This document shows, in pieces, positions 54,367 through 63,326 of a DNA stretch of 64,000 bases. Each line of letters opens with the position of its first letter. Within the stretch, counting starts at the first letter, position 1. Under the pieces are notes generated by a model. The model was given only the letters and a program-made list of their open reading frames with translations, was not told where the DNA came from and did not search any database. Position numbers and translations under genes: made by a program. Source of the stretch: Caldinitratiruptor microaerophilus (lineage in GTDB: Bacteria; Bacillota; Sulfobacillia; Symbiobacteriales; ZC4RG38); NCBI RefSeq assembly GCF_025999835.1, contig NZ_AP025628.1:372001-436000 (forward strand), written 5' to 3'.

Positions 54367-54511
54367 TGGCTGCCGGCCCTGCATTTCGGACTCTGGGGCG
54401 CATCCTTACCACGGGCTGCGCCCCTTCAGCGCCAGTGGGCCGGTCACATCTCATGAACGGCCATGACATCGTCGCTGGTCACCGGAGCGACAAATAACGC
54501 GGTCAGCAACA

Positions 54512-55329
54512 CCGGGTGAGGATTGAAACAGCGCCCGATACATCACCATGAGCCCCGTCGGCGAGTTGCACCCGGCCTCGCGGCCGGGTGACGATTGAAA
54601 CTTCGGCTCGTACGCCTGGGCGACACGGGCCGTCGTGTTGCACCCGGCCTCGCGGCCGGGTGAGGATTGAAACCGTACGTGCCCGGATTGCGGCAGGATA
54701 CTTTGCCCGCAGTTGCACCCGGCCTCGCGGCCGGGTGAGGATTGAAACCTGCGCCAGATCGTGGCCAAGTACGAAGGGACCCGGTTGCACCCGGCCTCGC
54801 GGCCGGGTGAGGATTGAAACGGGTCATGAACCTCAGCTACTACGCGGACGTGCGCGCCAAGGGTTGCACCCGGCCTCGCGGCCGGGCGAGGATTGAAACG
54901 TTGCGTGTCAAGCTCACGATCTATGCGTTGTCGGCGTTGCACCCGGCCTCGCGGCCGGGTGAGGATTGAAACTCCAGGATCTCCTTCACGGAGTACGTGT
55001 GCCAGTACGAGTTGCACCCGGCCTCGGGGCCGGGTGAGGGATTGAAACTAGGGTACGGCAAAGTCTGGAGCTTGTCCAGGAGGGCCTGCACCCGACCTCG
55101 CGGCCGGCTGAGGATTGAAACCTGTCAGAAGCCGGTTACGAAGGCCACAACCTGCAAGTTGCACCCGGCCTCGCGGCCGGGTGAGGATTGAAACTCCCGC
55201 GCCTCCGTCGCCTATAAGTCGGACGGCACGTTGCACCCGGCCTCGCGGCCCGGTGAGGATTGAAACAATTGCGCCATCGATGTTGATCCGCGGATACGCT
55301 GTTCCACCCGGCCTCGCGGCGGGGTGAGG
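54512..55329 (+). CRISPR. CRISPR array, leader-distal block with decaying repeats
   Basis: Begins with the 3' 18 bases of a repeat (CCGGGTGAGGATTGAAAC) directly after the transposon, then about 11 repeats starting at 54565, 54637, 54712, 54784, 54863, 54936, 55011, 55084, 55158, 55230 and 55301. Variants accumulate: an extra base in the 55011 copy, several changes at 55084, and a last copy (55301-55329) that has lost GGATTGAAAC. Decay toward this end marks it as the old end of the array. The 245 bases after it, 55330-55574, hold nothing I can identify. Confidence 0.95.
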
Positions 55330-55574
55330 CGGCTGCCCCTCGAGCGTGAACCAGCGAGAGTGGCGGAGGACACGTGTCTTCGGGCTCGTGACTGTAGAGT
55401 TCCCGCACGGATCACCATACGCTGCGGGACGCACGAGCGAACGTGGATACGGCTGCGGCGGGGTCCTCGCGCCCGACGCCGCGGCAGAAGGCACCTGTGG
55501 CCGTTCACTGAGCCTCGCACCGCGGCCGGGCGGGGGGTCACCCGTTCAGGCCGCCTTCCGCGCGGTCACGGTCG

Positions 55575-56843
55575 TCACGTGTGAAGGCGCAGCGACCCGT
55601 GCGGGGGCAGGGTGTGCGTCGCGTACGTCTCCCTGCTGAGTAAGGCCCCGACGACGGCCACCGCTGCGATGGCCACGGACACCCACTGCGCGCCGAGGTA
55701 ATCGGCCGGCTCGTACACTCGCATCCCTGCACTGACCTGACCGGCCCAACTCCGGTCCAGCAGCCACCCGACGAAGGGCTGCGCCAGGGCGGCGCCGACG
55801 AAGCCGCCGGCGTTCACCACGCCGGTGGCGATCCCGGTCGACAGCGCAAGGTTCACCTCCTTGGCGACCGAGAACGCCGCGACGAACCCCGATACCGCCC
55901 AGCCGACGGCGGCGAAGAGGAAGTCCAGCAACCAGAGCGGGGGCGTGCCCAGTGCAGCCAGAGCGAGCCAGCCCGTCACGCCCACCGTCGCCGTGGCCAG
56001 GAGGAAGGGCTTGCGCCGCCGGAAGACGGCGGACGCATGGCCCGTGAGCACCGTGCCCAACACCAGCGGAATGGTCATGACAAGCAGGTGCGCCGACGCC
56101 TACTCCCGGGTCAAGTCGTAGACGTGCATGAGATACGCGATGCCCCAGGTGCCGGTGAACGCCAGGTAGGGGGCGTACAGACCGACGAAGACCAGCATGG
56201 GAGGCCATGTGTGGGGGTTCCGGACCACGCTCGCGATCGCCGGGGGCAGCTGGTGAAAGGTCAGCCGGGTGGCCTTCGCCCGGTCCCGAACACTCCACCA
56301 GGAGACGGCGGCCATTGCCAGCGACATGGCGCCGATGAAGCTCGCCGTGGGGCGCCAGGAGAATCGTTCGATGGCCCAGGCCAGGGGGATCGTGGCGACG
56401 ACCGCGCCGACGTGGCTGACGCCGGAGCTGAGGCCGGAAAGCGTGCTGAACTCCCCGGGTTCGAACCAGTCGGCGACCACCCGGGCCACGGCCACGAACA
56501 GGACGGAGAGGCCCAGCCCCGACAGCGCCCGCCCGGCGTACAGCAGCGGCGCGCTGGGCGCGGAGGCGATGGCCAGGGCCCCCACGCCGGCGAGGACCAT
56601 CCCCCACGTGGACACGCGTCAGGCCCCTAGCCAATCCACGATCGTGCCGGCCGGCACCTGTCCGGCCACGTAGAGGTAGAAGTAGATCGAGGACAGCGTA
56701 CCGAGGTCTTCGGCGCTCAGGCCGAAGCCGGCCATGAGCTGGTCGATTGCGACGCCCGGGATGGAACGGTGTATATGAATGAACATCATGTCCGTACACA
56801 GAGCCAGCCAGCTCAACCATCGCCAGCGGCCGGACACGATCAC
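55575..56843 (-). pseudogene. MFS transporter gene with two in-frame stop codons
   Basis: A single reading frame of 423 codons on the minus strand encodes a major facilitator: MIVSGRWRWLSWLALCTDMMFI, then IYFYLYVAGQVPAGTIVDWLGA, STWGMVLAGVGALAIASAP, GRALSGLGLSVLFVAVARVVADWF and so on through twelve helices. It is interrupted twice without frameshift: TGA at 56621-56619 after DWLGA, and TAG at 56102-56100 after YDLTRE. The sequence between the stops matches the family without gaps. It is therefore probably a young pseudogene; readthrough is less likely. The nearest upstream site, about 56880-57311, is intergenic. Confidence 0.85.
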
Positions 56844-56879
56844 AGCTCCTCTCGCCGGTAGTCCGCTGAGACGGAAGGC

Positions 56880-57311
56880 TCAGCCGCTGCGGATCGAGGC
56901 CCTCCAAGGGTGACCGATCAGCCTCATGGTAGCCCGTGGCATGCCCCCTTCACCATGTGGCCACAAGGTGAGGGCCACGGGAGGGCAGTGTCCGCTCCGC
57001 CGGGTTCGTCGTTCCCGTCGCATCCGTGGCCCGGGTGTAGCGTGACTGGCCGGCCGAGGCCGAACGTTTCGCGTACGGGTATCCACGGATCGACCGCCAT
57101 CCGCAACTCCGTGGAAGGGAAACCAGGCGATTCCGTCAGCACGGTGCACGACCTCGGTCCTCACGCGACCGCGGAGCCGTGGCGCTCCGGGGTCTTTTGT
57201 TACCGCTCTTTGGCTTATCAGGAACCGAAACGGACCTTCGGCTCCGCAGGAGGTGGGACTGCGACCGACAAAGTGATCGATGATTCGGCCAACGACCGGG
57301 GAGGTGGGACG
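56880..57311. other. Intergenic stretch between the MFS pseudogene and the XRE fragment
   Basis: About 430 bases without a convincing gene on either strand. It would contain the divergent promoters of the MFS pseudogene and the XRE fragment, but no clear -35/-10 pair was found. Confidence 0.4.
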
Positions 57312-57533
57312 ATGTTCGTCGGCTCTCGGATTCGCGACCTGCGAGCCGAGCGGAACCTGAGCCTGCGGGAGCTGGCGGAACGGGCGGCGGTGTCGTCCTC
57401 GTACCTGAGCGCCATCGAGCGGGGGCTCAAGAAACCGTCCCTACCGATGCTGCGGCAGAAGCCTGACGAAGCGCCTGAGCGTTTGGACCCAGCAGGCCAC
57501 GTATCCACCGATCAACGCCGGTGGGCCAATTGA
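57312..57533 (+). pseudogene. XRE-family regulator, truncated after the HTH
   Basis: The ATG at 57312, after GGGGAGGTGGG, starts a clear Cro/C1-type helix-turn-helix: FVGSRIRDLRAERNLSLRELAERAAVSSSYLSAIERGLKKPSLPML. After about 47 residues the sequence leaves the family (RQKPDEAPERLDPAGHVST) and stops at residue 73. The change point coincides with a segment (57463-57499) that is closely similar to a spacer of the CRISPR array, so the gene's 3' part was probably replaced by a mobile-element remnant. A functional short protein cannot be excluded. Confidence 0.7.
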
Positions 57534-57749
57534 AGCTCCCGGGTGCTCCGGGCGCCGGTCATGCGGGTATTGCAGGGATCAGGCGTCGTGCTCGCAAAGT
57601 AACTTTTCAAACATGCCTTTCGACGGGACCTTTCGATGGGGCCCCGGCGGCGCCGGTGAACCAGGCGGGGCGCCGCCGGCGGTTCGAGCACCTCGGCGAT
57701 GAGGGTGCCCTCACCGGCACAAGGCCACTGGGCTGGCAGGGGAGCGGGC

Positions 57750-60476
57750 ATGGACGAACTGGAGAAGCGCATCGTCGAGGGCCTTTCCGCCCGCCAGCGG
57801 GAGGCCGTGGTGGCGCCGGACCGGTACCTGCGGATCATGGCCGGGGCCGGCGCGGGGAAGACGGAGACCCTGACGCGGCGGATCGTCTGGCTCCTGGCCC
57901 GGGGCTGGGCACCTGGGGAGATCGTCGCCTTCACGTTCACGGAACGGGCCGCTGCGTCGATGAAGGACCGGATCCACAAGCGGGTGGCAGAGATCCTCGG
58001 CCCCGAGAGAACGAAGACCCTTGGGGAGATGTTCGTCGGCACGATCCACGCGTACGCCGCCCGGCTGCTGCAAGATCACTTCGGCTACGGCAACTGGGAC
58101 GTCGCCGATGACAACCAGGAGATGGCGTTCCTCCTCCAGCGGGGATGGGAACTGGGGCTGGGCGAGGACGTGCGGCGGCTGCCCGCCGGCGCACGGACGT
58201 CGTACAGTGAGTACGTGGTCCGGTTCAAGCGGGCCGAGGCCGTGGTCTGCCACGAGTTGCTGGAACTGGACACCCTGCGCGGCTCCCCGGAGGCCCCGGA
58301 GTTCCCTGAGCGGGTCCGGCGTTACTGGGATCTTCTGGACCAGCACCACATCCTCACCTTCGATCGCATGGTGCGGCTGGCAGCAGAGCGGCTGCGTGCG
58401 GACCCGGGCGTGGCGGGGTGCCGGCATCTCCTCGTCGACGAGTACCAGGACATCAACCATGCCCAGCAGGCCCTGATCTGGGCGCTGGCGAGGGCGCCGG
58501 ACCTGCGGTCCTGCACGGTGGTGGGGGACCCCCGCCAGTGCATCTACGAATGGCGCGGCTCCGACCCCGGCTGCTTCGACCGCTTCGCGGAGGAGTTCAG
58601 CGCCCGGACGGTGACCCTGCAGGAAAACCGGCGCAGCGCCAGGGCGATCATCGACGTCGCCAACGCGGTCGCACGGCACTTCCCCGAACCGGCGCTGAGG
58701 GTGCCCATGGAGCCGGCGCGGCGGTCTCCCGGAGTTGTGGTCTGTCAGGTGGCGGAGTCGGCGGTGGGTGAGGCACGCTCCATCGCTGGCCAGATCCGGG
58801 GTGAGGTCGAGGCGGGGAGGGCTCACTACGGGGATTTCGCCGTGCTGCTACGGAGCGTGTCGACGTCGGGTCCTGTCTTCATCGAGGCCTTCCGGGAGCT
58901 CGGGATTCCGTACATCGTCGGTGGCAAGGTGGGACTCTTCCAGCGGCCCGAGGCGCGGGCCATGGCGGCACTCTGGCTCTGGTTCGGCGGTCACGACTGG
59001 CGGCCCGAGCCGTATGGCCCCGCGTACAGCGGCGACGCGCTCCTCGGGCTGGCAGAGGCGGAGTGGCCCGGCGGGCTGAACCGGGCGGCGATGGAGGCTT
59101 TCGCCGGGCGCCTGCGCGACGGCGCGTTCCACGATCTGACGGAGGCCTACCAGACGCTCCTGGCCGAGCTCGGCTACCTGGCGTGGAACCCCGACGACCC
59201 GGAGGATGCCGTCCGAATGGCGAACCTGGGCCGCTTCAGCACGCTCCTGGTCGACTACCAGGCTGCGGCGTGGCGCGGCGGCCGCAGCCCGAAGTGGCCC
59301 ACGCTCCTGGGCGGCCTCGCCTGGTACATCAAGGCGTATGCCCAGGGAGCCTACGCGGACCAGCAGGCCGACGACCTGCCCCAGGTCGATGCCGTCCACA
59401 TCAGCACCGTCCACCAGGCGAAGGGCCTCGAGTGGCCGGTGGTGTTCGTCGCGGCGCTTGTCGACAGCCGGTTTCCCTCGAGCCAGATGGGACGGGAGCA
59501 GAAGTGGCTCCTGGCCCGGGATCTCTTCGACGCTGCCCGCTACGAGGGCGGCGAGAACGCCGAGCGCCGGCTCTTCTACGTGGCTGTGACCCGGGCGCGG
59601 GATACCCTGGTGCTGTCTCGCTTCGAGCGAGCTTCCCGGAACTCGGCGCGGCCGTCACGCTTCCTGCGGGAGGGTGGAGCCCTCCCGGAGCGCGGGCCGG
59701 CCGTGCTGCCGCGTGGGGCCGTGGAAGGGGCGCGCCGGTCGGAGGACGAGGTCCTCACCCTGAGCGTGGAAGAGATCCTCACCTACCTGCGCTGCCCCCA
59801 CCAGTACCGCATGCGCCACGTCTGGGGGTACGAGGCCGAGCTCGCTCGGGAGCTCGGCTATGGCCGGGCGGTCCACCACGTCCTGCGCCTCCTGGCCCGG
59901 TCTGCACGGGATGGTGCCGATCCCGAGGCGGTGCTGGTGCGGATCCTCGAGGACGAATTCTTCCTTCCTTATGCTCACCCCGCCGGACGCCAGCGGATGA
60001 TCGAGGCCGCACGCCGGGGGCTGACCTCCTTCGTCCGGCACCACGGGGACATCTTGTACCGAGCCGACGACGTCGAGGCCCGCCTCGAGTTCCTCCTTTC
60101 ACCGGCCGTGACGGTAGCCGGGCGGGCCGACGTCCTGGTCGCCGAGGGTGGCGGGCTGGAGGTGATCGACTACAAGACGGCGCCGCCGGGCGAGGACGGA
60201 GGCCTGGCGGATGCCGAGGCCGACCTGCAGGTGCAGCTCTACGCCGCCGCGCTGCGGGACATGGGACGGGACGTGCGGCGGGCGCGGGTGATTCACGTGC
60301 TCGGGGAGGGCCACCCGGCGCGGACCGTGCCCGTCGACTCACAAAGCCTGACCCGCGCCCGCCAACAGGCGGAGGAATCGGTGCGCGAGCTGGCGGCACG
60401 CCGGTTTCCGGCCCGTGCCGGCAAGGCGTGCCGGTCCTGCGACGTCCGGCGGATCTGCTCCCTGGCGGCCGGGTGA
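57750..60476 (+). CDS. UvrD-type helicase fused to a PD-(D/E)XK nuclease with Cys cluster
   Basis: A 908-residue helicase-nuclease. Superfamily 1 motifs: LSARQREAVVAPDR (Q), IMAGAGAGKTETL (I, residues 30-42), FTFTERAAASMKDRI (Ia), LLVDEYQDINHAQ (II, near 228), VVGDPRQCIYEWRGS (III), TLQENRRS (IV), ISTVHQAKGLEWPVVFVA (V) and RRLFYVAVTRARDTLVLS (VI). The C-terminal RecB-like nuclease has GRADVLVAEGGGLEVIDYKTAP. One Cys (CPHQYR, near 682) before and three after (CRSCDVRRIC) would bind an Fe-S staple as in AddB and Cas4. The ATG at 57750 follows GGGGAG. It resembles AddA/UvrD nucleases but has no AddB partner here; repair or defence are both possible. Confidence 0.92.
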   Translation: MDELEKRIVEGLSARQREAVVAPDRYLRIMAGAGAGKTETLTRRIVWLLARGWAPGEIVAFTFTERAAASMKDRIHKRVAEILGPERTKTLGEMFVGTIHAYAARLLQDHFGYGNWDVADDNQEMAFLLQRGWELGLGEDVRRLPAGARTSYSEYVVRFKRAEAVVCHELLELDTLRGSPEAPEFPERVRRYWDLLDQHHILTFDRMVRLAAERLRADPGVAGCRHLLVDEYQDINHAQQALIWALARAPDLRSCTVVGDPRQCIYEWRGSDPGCFDRFAEEFSARTVTLQENRRSARAIIDVANAVARHFPEPALRVPMEPARRSPGVVVCQVAESAVGEARSIAGQIRGEVEAGRAHYGDFAVLLRSVSTSGPVFIEAFRELGIPYIVGGKVGLFQRPEARAMAALWLWFGGHDWRPEPYGPAYSGDALLGLAEAEWPGGLNRAAMEAFAGRLRDGAFHDLTEAYQTLLAELGYLAWNPDDPEDAVRMANLGRFSTLLVDYQAAAWRGGRSPKWPTLLGGLAWYIKAYAQGAYADQQADDLPQVDAVHISTVHQAKGLEWPVVFVAALVDSRFPSSQMGREQKWLLARDLFDAARYEGGENAERRLFYVAVTRARDTLVLSRFERASRNSARPSRFLREGGALPERGPAVLPRGAVEGARRSEDEVLTLSVEEILTYLRCPHQYRMRHVWGYEAELARELGYGRAVHHVLRLLARSARDGADPEAVLVRILEDEFFLPYAHPAGRQRMIEAARRGLTSFVRHHGDILYRADDVEARLEFLLSPAVTVAGRADVLVAEGGGLEVIDYKTAPPGEDGGLADAEADLQVQLYAAALRDMGRDVRRARVIHVLGEGHPARTVPVDSQSLTRARQQAEESVRELAARRFPARAGKACRSCDVRRICSLAAG

Positions 60477-60584
60477 GGGCGGCGGCGCTGTGCCGGTCCC
60501 GGGGGCGGTTGCGCCGGGCCCTGGCGGAGGCGGCCCGCCGGAGCCGCTGGCGCCTCGGGACGGCGCGAGCAAGGACGAAAGCGA

Positions 60585-60620
60585 GTTGCACCCGGCCTCG
60601 CGGCTGGGCCCGGTTGAACC
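60585..60620 (+). repeat. Orphan degenerate CRISPR repeat
   Basis: GTTGCACCCGGCCTCGCGGC at 60585-60604 is identical to the first 20 bases of the array repeat; the rest (TGGGCCCGGTTGAACC) keeps only GGG and TTGAA. It lies about 5.2 kb beyond the end of the array, after the helicase gene, with no second repeat beside it. Confidence 0.85.
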
Positions 60621-60730
60621 CACACGGGCACGTCCTGGCCCCAACGCGCGCCGTCCGCCTGGTATCCCCGGAGGAAGGCCGTGGTGAGCGTCGGCGAATC
60701 CGACGCAGACCGGCGTCGACCTGGTCCGTC

Positions 60731-60958
60731 TCAGGTCCTCCAGAGCCGCTCTTCCGGTGTGCCCTGCACGTTCGTTTCCGCAACGTATGCCGCGAAGTCG
60801 TGGCCCACCAGCAGGTGCCGGTACGCGTCCAAGAGGGTGTCGCGCACCTCCTGCGCTGTACGTTCGTCGTCGAACGGGCCCACGGAGTCGATCTCGCGCC
60901 GTTGTGCGGTTCCCGCGGGATCGCCCCACGTGATGACAGCCCAGTACATGGTAGCCAT
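60731..60958 (-). CDS. Small hypothetical protein
   Basis: A 75-residue protein starting ATG at 60958 after GAAGGGAGCG. The sequence (MATMYWAVITWGDPAGTAQR, then EIDSVGPFDDERTAQEVRDTLLDAYRHLLVGHDFAAYVAETNV) looks like a compact alpha/beta fold and has plausible composition, unlike the longer frame of which it is the end. I do not recognise the family. Confidence 0.55.
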   Translation of the reverse strand: MATMYWAVITWGDPAGTAQRREIDSVGPFDDERTAQEVRDTLLDAYRHLLVGHDFAAYVAETNVQGTPEERLWRT

Positions 60959-61697
60959 TTCGCTCCCTTCCGGCTCGTCGCTCACAGGTCCGTTCCTATA
61001 TTCTGTCGGAATCGACGAGCCGGACACGCGATATGCGGTAGAGAGTCGCCCGGCAGCGCCAAAATGCCGGGTTGGCACCCCGAGCGCGGGAATTGGGTGC
61101 TGTCCGCGGCGCGGGCGACAAGCCGCGCCCCACCCGGTGCGGTTCACGGTCCGCTCCGGGCAACTCATCGCTGGAGAGGCACGGTCGCGCCGCGCCCGCG
61201 AACACGCCGGGTGTGCCGCGTGCTGCCGGGGGAGGAACACACACGACGGACGACGGCGCGTCGTCGGTGAGTGCGAGTGCGTTTCTGAGCGTTGCCTCCC
61301 GCCGCGGCCGCCAGCCGCGGGTACCGAACATATAGATAAATACAATAGATAGATGGAACAGCATTGGCTTCATCTATTGATTACGTCAATGGATTGACGC
61401 ACAAGGCATTGATGTTATCTATTCGTATAAGGGCTGCCGATCGAAACGGAACTCACCATCGAGTCGTCTGATCGCGCGCTTTGCAGGAACCCCGACGATT
61501 CTCGATTATCCCCGCCCCGTCGGATCCCGGACGGCGATCAGACGATCAAAAATTTCGACTTCTACCTGGGGGCTGGGGAGAGGCGGCGGCGGCCACGGCG
61601 GACGAGGCGGCGCCGGCGGTGGAGAGTCTGGCGAACATCGGACGGGACCATCGGGCGGCCCGACGCAGATCGGGAACGGAAACGGAGGCAGCGATCG
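60959..61697. other. Long intergenic region with an AT-rich island
   Basis: About 740 bases without a convincing gene. From about 61325 to 61445 the sequence is strikingly AT-rich for this genome (ATAGATAAATACAATAGATA, TTATCTATTCGTATAAG) and has repeated ATTGA units with an inverted pair ATTGA/TCAAT (61377-61391). TTGACG at 61394-61399 is a possible -35, but no -10 stands at a good distance. It may hold the control region of the response regulator at 61698. Confidence 0.4.
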
Positions 61698-62093
61698 GTG
61701 CCTGAGACGGGGAGCCATCCGATACGCGTCTTGATCGCAGACCGTTACGAGCTGATCCGGGCGGGGATCCGGGCGGTCATGGCGACGGATGCCCGCTTTC
61801 GGGTGGTGGGCGAGGCGGCTACCGCGCCGGAGGCGATGGAGCGAGCCCTCGCCCTCTCCCCGCAGGTGGTCCTCCTGGACGTCCGGTTGCCCGGACGGTC
61901 CGGGATCGACCTCTGCCGGGAGATCCGCACCCGCCTGCCGGGCACGCGGGTTGTCGCGCTGGCCACCCACAGGGATGAGGAACTCGCCGCCGCCTGCTTT
62001 CAGGCGGGGGCGTCGGCGTTCCTGTTGAAGGACATCGATCCGGTAGAACTGAAGCGTACGATCGAGGCTGTGGCCCAGGGCAATTCGCCGTGA
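61698..62093 (+). CDS. Receiver-only response regulator (NarL-like)
   Basis: A 131-residue CheY-like receiver. IRVLIADRYELIRAGIRAVM has the acidic pocket residue, VVLLDVRLPGRSGIDL the phosphorylated Asp (near residue 61), ATHRDEELAAACFQAGASAFLLKDIDPVEL the Thr and Lys switch residues. The closest kin are NarL/FixJ regulators, which continue into a LuxR-type HTH after VAQGN; here the protein stops after VAQGNSP and the HTH is missing in all frames. The GTG at 61698 is the start. Its stop (TGA) overlaps a GTG that opens the next frame, so it may signal to the PAS/HD-GYP protein. Confidence 0.85.
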   Translation: MPETGSHPIRVLIADRYELIRAGIRAVMATDARFRVVGEAATAPEAMERALALSPQVVLLDVRLPGRSGIDLCREIRTRLPGTRVVALATHRDEELAAACFQAGASAFLLKDIDPVELKRTIEAVAQGNSP

Positions 62094-62215
62094 CAGGGTC
62101 GGCGGACCCGTGCAAACGGGGAGCTGTCATTTGGCATGTGGGCCCTCTTACCCCAACACGACGGGTTCGTTGCAAGCCGGTTGACCCTTTTGGAGGAACT
62201 GGGGGGCCGACGGCG

Positions 62216-63283
62216 ATGGCCGGCCATGTTGCAGCCCTGCAGCAACTGTTCTGGAACGCGACCGACGGCATGATCATCACGGACGCGGATACGGTGGTAC
62301 TGGATGTCAATCCGGCGTACGAGGAGTTGACCGGCATCTCCCGCAAGGAGTGGATCGGCAGGAAGCCGAGCATCGTCAAGTCCGGGAAGACCCCGCCGGA
62401 GGTCTACCGGGACATGTGGGCCAGGTTGACCACCACCGGCAAGTGGCTGGGTGAGGTGACCAACCGCCGGCCCGGCGGGTCGGAATGGGTGTCGTTCCTG
62501 AGCATCACCCGCGTCCAGGACGAGGCCGGCCGCACGTGGGGCTACGTGGGCATCGCCCGGGACGTCACGGCCCAGAAGCAGCAGCAGGCCGAACTCGCCC
62601 GCCGCCTGGAGGAGATCGCCGGGCTCCAGGAGGCCCTTGTGTTCGCCCTCGCGGAGGAGGCGGAGTTCCGGGACCCCGATATCTCGGCCCACCTCAGCCG
62701 CGTCCGGCGGTACACGGAGCTTCTCGTCGACGTCCTTCGCGAGCGGGGCCACCCGGAACTGCAGGACGCGCGTGTTGGCGCTGCCATCGCTCGTACGAGC
62801 GTCCTGCACGACATCGGCAAGGTGGGCATCCCCGAGGGGATCCTGTTCAAGCCGGCGCGCCTGACCCCGGAGGAGATGCAGGTGATGCGGCTGCACCCGG
62901 TGATCGGCTGGCAGATCCTCTCGGCGACGTCGGAACGGGTCCGGGACCGGTTGGGCGAGGACGAGCCCTTCTTCCGGATCGCCCGCCAGGTGGTGCGCTA
63001 CCACCACGAGCGCTGGGACGGGACGGGCTATCCGGACGGCCTGGCGGGCGAGGCCATCCCGCTGGGCGCCCGGATCGTCGCCCTGGCCGACGTGTACGAC
63101 GCCCTCCTGTCACGCCGGGTGTACAAGGACGCCTGGTCCCCGGACGATGCCCAGCGGTACATTCTGAGTCAGGCCGGTGCCCAGTTCGACCCCATGGTCG
63201 TGGACGCTTTCCGCGCCGTGGAGGGGGAGTTCCGGCGCGTCGCGCTCAGCCCGGGTGCGGCGCGGCGGGTCATGACGGCCTGA
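62216..63283 (+). CDS. PAS-HD-GYP cyclic-di-GMP phosphodiesterase
   Basis: Sensor enzyme of 355 residues. PAS domain: LQQLFWNATDGMIITDADTVVLDVNPAYEELTGISRKEWIGRKPSIVKSG, with the PAC piece GYVGIARDVTAQKQ. A coiled segment leads to the HD-GYP domain with HDIGKVGIPEGIL (near 198) and YHHERWDGTGYPDGLAGEAIPLGARI (near 263), all metal ligands and the GYP motif present, so c-di-GMP hydrolysis is expected. The ATG at 62216 has GGGGGG nine bases upstream. The frame is open to a GTG at 62090 that overlaps the stop of the response regulator (GTGA), a possible coupled start adding 42 unconserved residues. Confidence 0.9.
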   Translation: MAGHVAALQQLFWNATDGMIITDADTVVLDVNPAYEELTGISRKEWIGRKPSIVKSGKTPPEVYRDMWARLTTTGKWLGEVTNRRPGGSEWVSFLSITRVQDEAGRTWGYVGIARDVTAQKQQQAELARRLEEIAGLQEALVFALAEEAEFRDPDISAHLSRVRRYTELLVDVLRERGHPELQDARVGAAIARTSVLHDIGKVGIPEGILFKPARLTPEEMQVMRLHPVIGWQILSATSERVRDRLGEDEPFFRIARQVVRYHHERWDGTGYPDGLAGEAIPLGARIVALADVYDALLSRRVYKDAWSPDDAQRYILSQAGAQFDPMVVDAFRAVEGEFRRVALSPGAARRVMTA

Positions 63284-63326
63284 CCGGCCAGGCCGTCCGG
63301 GCGAGCGGGTCGGCCAGCCGGCGTCC

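Larger units (their letters stand above)
50926..54511 (+). mobile_element. Four-gene DDE/AAA transposon inside the CRISPR array
   Basis: The ends begin TGTT on each side (50926 on plus, 54511 on minus) and share CGTTATTTGTCGC at the same distance of 12 bases from each end (50938-50950 and 54487-54499). It carries a DUF6431-like Zn protein, a D,D(35)E transposase, an ExeA/TniB-like ATPase and a small protein, all on plus and overlapping in the last three genes. No target duplication is seen, and the repeat on the right (54512) has lost its 5' half. It lacks Cas, TnsA and TnsD-like genes, so it is not a CRISPR-associated transposon. Confidence 0.82.

Noticed and set aside
50926-54511. CRISPR-associated transposon (Tn7-like CAST)
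   Set aside because: No tnsA, tnsD/tniQ or cas gene lies inside; the element merely inserted in the array.
44587-55329. Proteins encoded across the repeats (for example frames at 48978-50708)
   Set aside because: The translations are only the repeat read in three frames (NPHPAARPGAT, ILTRPRGRVQ, QSSPGREAGCN).
55480-55540. Another degenerate repeat near GCCTCGCACCGCGGCCGGGC
   Set aside because: Only short GC-rich fragments agree with the repeat; expected by chance in such sequence.
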